Source of the DNA: Bacillota bacterium
GTDB taxonomy: Bacteria > Bacillota > Clostridia > Oscillospirales > Acutalibacteraceae
Direction of reading: 5' to 3'
NCBI GenBank assembly: GCA_023397245.1
Contig: JAEWUH010000025.1
Span: 1 to 9,259, forward strand
Length of the DNA stretch: 9,259 bases
The notes beneath the pieces were generated by a model. It was not told the DNA's origin and did not search any database. It saw nothing but the letters and a program-made list of their open reading frames with translations. Within the stretch, counting starts at the first letter, position 1, and each line of letters starts with the position of its first letter. Positions 6,710 to 9,259 of the stretch are shown one piece after another. Made by a program: the position numbers and the translations under genes.

Positions 6710-6881
6710 AACAGGATAAAGGCGAAAAAGGGTAAAAGTTGATTCGGCACTGCAAAAGAGAGGGAATCCGCGGCTGAAAGATTACCGCATCTGCCGGCAC
6801 AACAGGCCAACCCCGAGCCCTGCGGCGATGAGCCGCGGCGTCCCCCGCGTTAAGGGATTTGAGCGGCGCTTTGGCGCAATT

Positions 6882-6910
6882 TGGGTGGTACCACGGATTT
6901 CTCCGTCCCA
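6882..6910 (+). promoter_or_regulatory. T-box antiterminator
   Basis: T6882-G-G-G6885 pairs with C-C-C-A (6907-6910), and ACGGA (6893-6897) pairs with TCCGT (6902-6906) around a TTTC loop. The arms flank the 7-nt bulge TGGTACC (6886-6892). TGG at 6886-6888 matches the CCA end of an uncharged tRNA. T6889 matches an A discriminator base, the usual one for tRNA-Ala. The 3' strand is shared with the terminator hairpin, so the two folds exclude each other. Confidence 0.93.
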
Positions 6911-6937
6911 TTGTGGATGGTGAAGTCTATTTTTTTT
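6895..6937 (+). terminator. Regulated intrinsic terminator of the alaS T-box
   Basis: Positions 6896-6908 pair with 6915-6927 (13 positions, one T-T mismatch at 6902/6921, G-T wobbles at 6898/6925 and 6905/6918) around the loop CATTGT. An extra G-T pair at 6895/6928 is possible. Eight T residues (6930-6937) follow after TA. The left arm overlaps the antiterminator 3' strand, giving the usual T-box on/off choice. No other terminator is visible between the PBP gene and here, so it may also end transcripts reading through from the PBP gene. Confidence 0.88.
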
Positions 6938-6979
6938 GAGAAAATAAGCGAAAATGCAGCCGTCAATTCGTCTTTCGGC

Positions 6980-7004
6980 CGCTTTACCGATTTTCGGTTA
7001 AGCG
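6980..7004 (+). other. Second hairpin between T-box terminator and alaS
   Basis: Arms 6980-6990 (CGCTTTACCGA) and 6994-7004 (TCGGTTAAGCG) pair over 11 positions with a single T-T mismatch and a TTT loop. The following sequence is AT-rich but not a clean T-run, so a second terminator is doubtful. It lies about 40 nt before the alaS ribosome binding site (GGAG 7041-7044). The rest of 6938-7052 shows no gene. Confidence 0.5.
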
Positions 7005-7052
7005 CTTTCATATTTAAATTATTTTGCCATATGGCGGAATGGAGTTATTGTA

Positions 7053-9259
7053 ATGGAGTGGACAGGTTTAAATGAACTGCGCGAAAAGTATTTGTCTTTC
7101 TTTGAATCAAAGGGGCATCTGCGGCTGCCGAGCTTCTCGCTGATTCCGAAGGACGACAACAGCCTTTTGCTCATCAATTCCGGCATGGCGCCGATGAAGA
7201 AGTATTTTACCGGTGAGGTCACCCCGCCGCGCAAGCGGGTAACCACCTGCCAGAAATGCATCCGTACCCCGGATATCGAGCGCGTCGGCATCACCGCGCG
7301 TCATGGCACCTATTTTGAAATGCTGGGCAACTTCTCGTTCGGCGACTATTTCAAGCACGACGCCACCGCGTGGGCATGGGAATTCTGCACCAAGGTGCTG
7401 GAAATGCCCGTAGAAAAATTATGGGTAACCATTTATACCGACGACGACGAGGCCTTTGAAATCTGGACGAAGGAAGTCGGTGTGGACCCGTCCCATATTG
7501 TCCGTCTGGGCAAGGAGGATAATTTCTGGGAACACGGCTCCGGCCCCTGCGGTCCCTGCTCCGAAATCTACTTTGACCGCGGCGAACAGTACGGCTGCGG
7601 TTCTCCCACCTGCGGCGTAGGCTGCGACTGCGACCGTTACGTGGAATTCTGGAACGTCGTATTCTCCCAGTTCAACAGCGACGGAAAAGGAAACTATCCG
7701 CCGATGGATCATCCGAACATCGATACCGGCATGGGTCTTGAGCGTCTTGCCTGCATCATGCAGGGCGTGGACAACCTGTTCCTCGTCGATACCGTTCAGA
7801 ATATTATGAAGCATATCATCCGCATTGCCGGCGTACAGTACGGAGCTGACCCGAAAACCGATATCTCCCTGCGCGTGATCACCGACCATATCCGCAGCAC
7901 CACCATGATGATCGGCGACGGCGTCATGCCGTCCAACGAGGGCAGAGGCTATGTTCTTCGCCGTCTGCTGCGCCGCGCCGCGCGCCACGGCCGTCTGCTC
8001 GGCATTCAGCACACCTTCCTTTCGGAGGTTGCCAACACGGTCATTGATGAAAACAAAAACGCCTATCCGGAGCTGGATGAAAAGCGCGCCATGATCACAA
8101 AGCTAATCAGCGTGGAAGAAGAGAGCTTCGCCAAGACCATTGATCAGGGCCTGCAGCTCCTGAATACTTACATCGAAAACGCGGAAAGCAGGGTGTTCTC
8201 CGGCGCGGACGCGTTCCGCCTCAACGATACCTACGGCTTCCCGATCGACCTCACCAAGGAAATCGCCGCAGAGCGCGGCATGACCGTGGACGAGGAAGAG
8301 TTCCGCCGCCTGATGCTCGAGCAGCGCGAACGCGCCAGAGCCGCGCGCAAGAACGCCGGCGCGGACGCGTGGGAGGGCGAAAGCTCCCTTTTGGACGATG
8401 TTCCGGAGACCGAGTTCCTCGGCTATAAACAATTTGAAACCACCGCCAAAGTGCTTGCAATCATCAAGGACGGCGAGCGCGCCGAATCCGCAACAGCGGG
8501 CGACGAAGTTACGCTTGTGCTGGACAGAACCGCGTTCTATGCCGAAAGCGGCGGCCAGGTCGGCGATATCGGTTCCGTTGAATCAAACGACGCGATTCTG
8601 GATGTAAAGGATACCACCAAGAACCACGCGAAGAATTTCCTGCATCATGCGGTTGTAACGGCGGGTATGATTAACGTGGGCGAGGAAGTAAAGGCCTCCG
8701 TGAATAAGGAGAACCGTCTTTCCGTCATGCGCAACCACACCTCCGCCCATCTGCTGCAGGCTTCCCTGCGCAAGGTTCTGGGCAACCATGTGGAACAGGC
8801 CGGCCAGCTGGTCAACGCGCAGCATGTCCGCTTCGACTTTACCCATTTCTCCGCGCTGACAAAGGAAGAATTGAACAAGGTAGAATCGCTTGTAAACGAA
8901 GTGATCCTGAAGGGCATCGACGTGGACTCCCGCGAAATGCCGATTGAGGAAGCCAAAAAGCTCGGCGCTATGGCTTTGTTCGGTGAAAAATACGGCAAGA
9001 TCGTGCGTGTCGTGACCGTCGGCGATTTCTCCAAGGAATTCTGCGGCGGCACCCACATTGACAATACCGCGAAAATCGGTCTGTTCAAAATCGTTTCGGA
9101 AAGCTCCGTAGCCGCCGGCGTGCGCCGCATTGAGGGTGTTACCGGCGCGGGCGTGCTCGCGCTTCTGAACAGGACAATTCGGGAAATCGACGAAGCCGCG
9201 GCGGTTCTCAAGCTGAACAATTCCTCCGAGCTGGTGCAGAAGACCGCCCAGCTTTCCTC
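7053..9259 (+). CDS. alaS: Alanyl-tRNA synthetase (AlaRS), 5' part, truncated by window end
   Basis: AlaRS charges tRNA-Ala with alanine using ATP and clears mischarged Ser/Gly in its editing site; it acts in the cytosol. 735 complete codons plus two bases are present; the family is usually about 870-880 aa, so most of the C-Ala domain is missing. The start MEWTGLNELREKYLSFFESKGH is typical. GGAG (7041-7044) is 8 nt before the ATG. The class II motif 2 region begins at R71 (RTPDIERVGITARHGT), and motif 3 GMGLERL is at 226-232. Cysteines C166, C169, C182, C187, C191 and C193 form the Cys-rich insert common in Firmicutes AlaRS. The editing domain has ESGGQVGD (about 498-505), HTSAH (H562, H566) and CGGTH (C664, H668), the zinc-binding set matching E. 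coli H564/H568/C666/H670. No editing residue is missing. Expression is set by its own promoter and the T-box. Confidence 0.98.
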   Translation, partial: MEWTGLNELREKYLSFFESKGHLRLPSFSLIPKDDNSLLLINSGMAPMKKYFTGEVTPPRKRVTTCQKCIRTPDIERVGITARHGTYFEMLGNFSFGDYFKHDATAWAWEFCTKVLEMPVEKLWVTIYTDDDEAFEIWTKEVGVDPSHIVRLGKEDNFWEHGSGPCGPCSEIYFDRGEQYGCGSPTCGVGCDCDRYVEFWNVVFSQFNSDGKGNYPPMDHPNIDTGMGLERLACIMQGVDNLFLVDTVQNIMKHIIRIAGVQYGADPKTDISLRVITDHIRSTTMMIGDGVMPSNEGRGYVLRRLLRRAARHGRLLGIQHTFLSEVANTVIDENKNAYPELDEKRAMITKLISVEEESFAKTIDQGLQLLNTYIENAESRVFSGADAFRLNDTYGFPIDLTKEIAAERGMTVDEEEFRRLMLEQRERARAARKNAGADAWEGESSLLDDVPETEFLGYKQFETTAKVLAIIKDGERAESATAGDEVTLVLDRTAFYAESGGQVGDIGSVESNDAILDVKDTTKNHAKNFLHHAVVTAGMINVGEEVKASVNKENRLSVMRNHTSAHLLQASLRKVLGNHVEQAGQLVNAQHVRFDFTHFSALTKEELNKVESLVNEVILKGIDVDSREMPIEEAKKLGAMALFGEKYGKIVRVVTVGDFSKEFCGGTHIDNTAKIGLFKIVSESSVAAGVRRIEGVTGAGVLALLNRTIREIDEAAAVLKLNNSSELVQKTAQLS

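Larger units (their letters stand above)
6714..6937 (+). promoter_or_regulatory. T-box riboswitch, tRNA-Ala specific (GCC specifier)
   Basis: An RNA leader that binds uncharged tRNA-Ala and lets transcription continue into alaS. Stem I: GGC 6721-6723 pairs with GCC 6817-6819. A tandem G-A K-turn (GA 6724-6725 with GA 6815-6816) comes next, then GGG 6730-6732 with CCC 6811-6813. The specifier loop has GCC (Ala) at 6806-6808 followed by A. Above it are GTTG/CAAC (6738-6741/6800-6803) and CGGCA/TGCCG (6745-6749/6792-6796). The AG bulge AAAAGAGA (6754-6761) lies below the apical helix 6762-6768/6780-6786, whose loop includes GGCTGAAAG. Stem II region: GCGGC/GCCGC (6822-6826/6832-6836). F-box-like CGTTA is at 6848-6852. 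Stem III: GCGC/GCGC (6866-6869/6874-6877). The T-box sequence and terminator follow and are listed separately. The neighbouring alaS supports the Ala reading; GGC (Gly) overlaps the same loop but does not fit the gene. Confidence 0.95.

Noticed and set aside
6517..6735. 72-codon + strand frame crossing the PBP end and into the T-box leader
   Set aside because: Out of frame with the PBP for most of its length and covering the promoter and Stem I; no domain and no ribosome binding site.
6881..7075. 64-codon + strand frame from the T-box sequence to past the alaS start
   Set aside because: It runs through the antiterminator, terminator and the alaS ribosome binding site in a different frame from alaS and has no family features.
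7419..8012. Minus-strand frames antisense to alaS (this one, and others at 8103-8432 and 8583-9220)
   Set aside because: alaS is unbroken here with all family motifs, and the antisense translations are low-complexity Ala/Val/Gly-rich products of codon bias.
8200..8370. 15-base repeat CCGGCGCGGACGCGT at 8200-8214 and 8356-8370
   Set aside because: Both copies encode similar coding runs (SGADAF and AGADAW) within alaS; only two copies, explained by shared GC-rich codons.

Overview
This window looks like a stretch of ordinary chromosome from a Gram-positive, low-to-medium GC member of the Clostridia. An Oscillospiraceae/Ruminococcaceae-type genome is my best guess, but that is inference from protein style rather than a database match. 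The grounds are strong GGAGG-type ribosome binding sites, a T-box riboswitch, clostridial forms of MltG, U32 protein, PBP and AlaRS, and genes all on the + strand. I see no transposase, integrase, phage gene, CRISPR array, tRNA or rRNA.

Layout. Positions 1-4912 hold six tightly packed + strand genes that read as one operon. They are the tail of a DUF2156 (phosphatidylglycerol lysyltransferase C-terminal-like) protein, a GNAT acyltransferase overlapping it by ATGA, a DJ-1/PfpI protein, 5-formyltetrahydrofolate cyclo-ligase overlapping the DJ-1 gene by 10 nt, the membrane-bound endolytic transglycosylase MltG, and a U32-family protein with a TTG start. Gaps between genes are 31 nt or less. The first promoter lies upstream of the window.

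Positions 4913-5033 are a 121-nt gap. It ends in a 17-position hairpin whose 3' arm contains the Shine-Dalgarno sequence of the next gene and runs into a T-rich stretch ending at its ATG. That gene (5034-6653) is a class B-like penicillin-binding transpeptidase.

Positions 6654-7052 are a 399-nt non-coding leader. It has a perfect consensus sigma-A promoter (TTGACA, 17 nt, TATAAT) overlapping the PBP stop codon, a small UUCG hairpin, and a complete T-box riboswitch. The T-box has Stem I with a K-turn and a GCC alanine specifier, an F-box, Stem III, an antiterminator with the UGGUACC bulge, and a competing intrinsic terminator. A further hairpin follows. The leader precedes alaS, which starts at 7053 and runs off the right edge. 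alaS is the largest gene here but has no in-window stop codon.

How the genes fit together. MltG and the PBP both act on peptidoglycan at the membrane. The U32 protein is likely a tRNA-modification enzyme (TrhP/RlhA type), and AlaRS charges tRNA-Ala. The mltG/U32/alaS neighbourhood recalls the alaS-yrrL(mltG)-yrrM-yrrN-yrrO region of Bacillus subtilis, here rearranged and with no methyltransferase between mltG and the U32 gene. I found no convincing novel multi-gene system. The most interesting signals are in RNA: the hairpin that buries the PBP ribosome binding site, and possible extra switching structure downstream of the T-box terminator.
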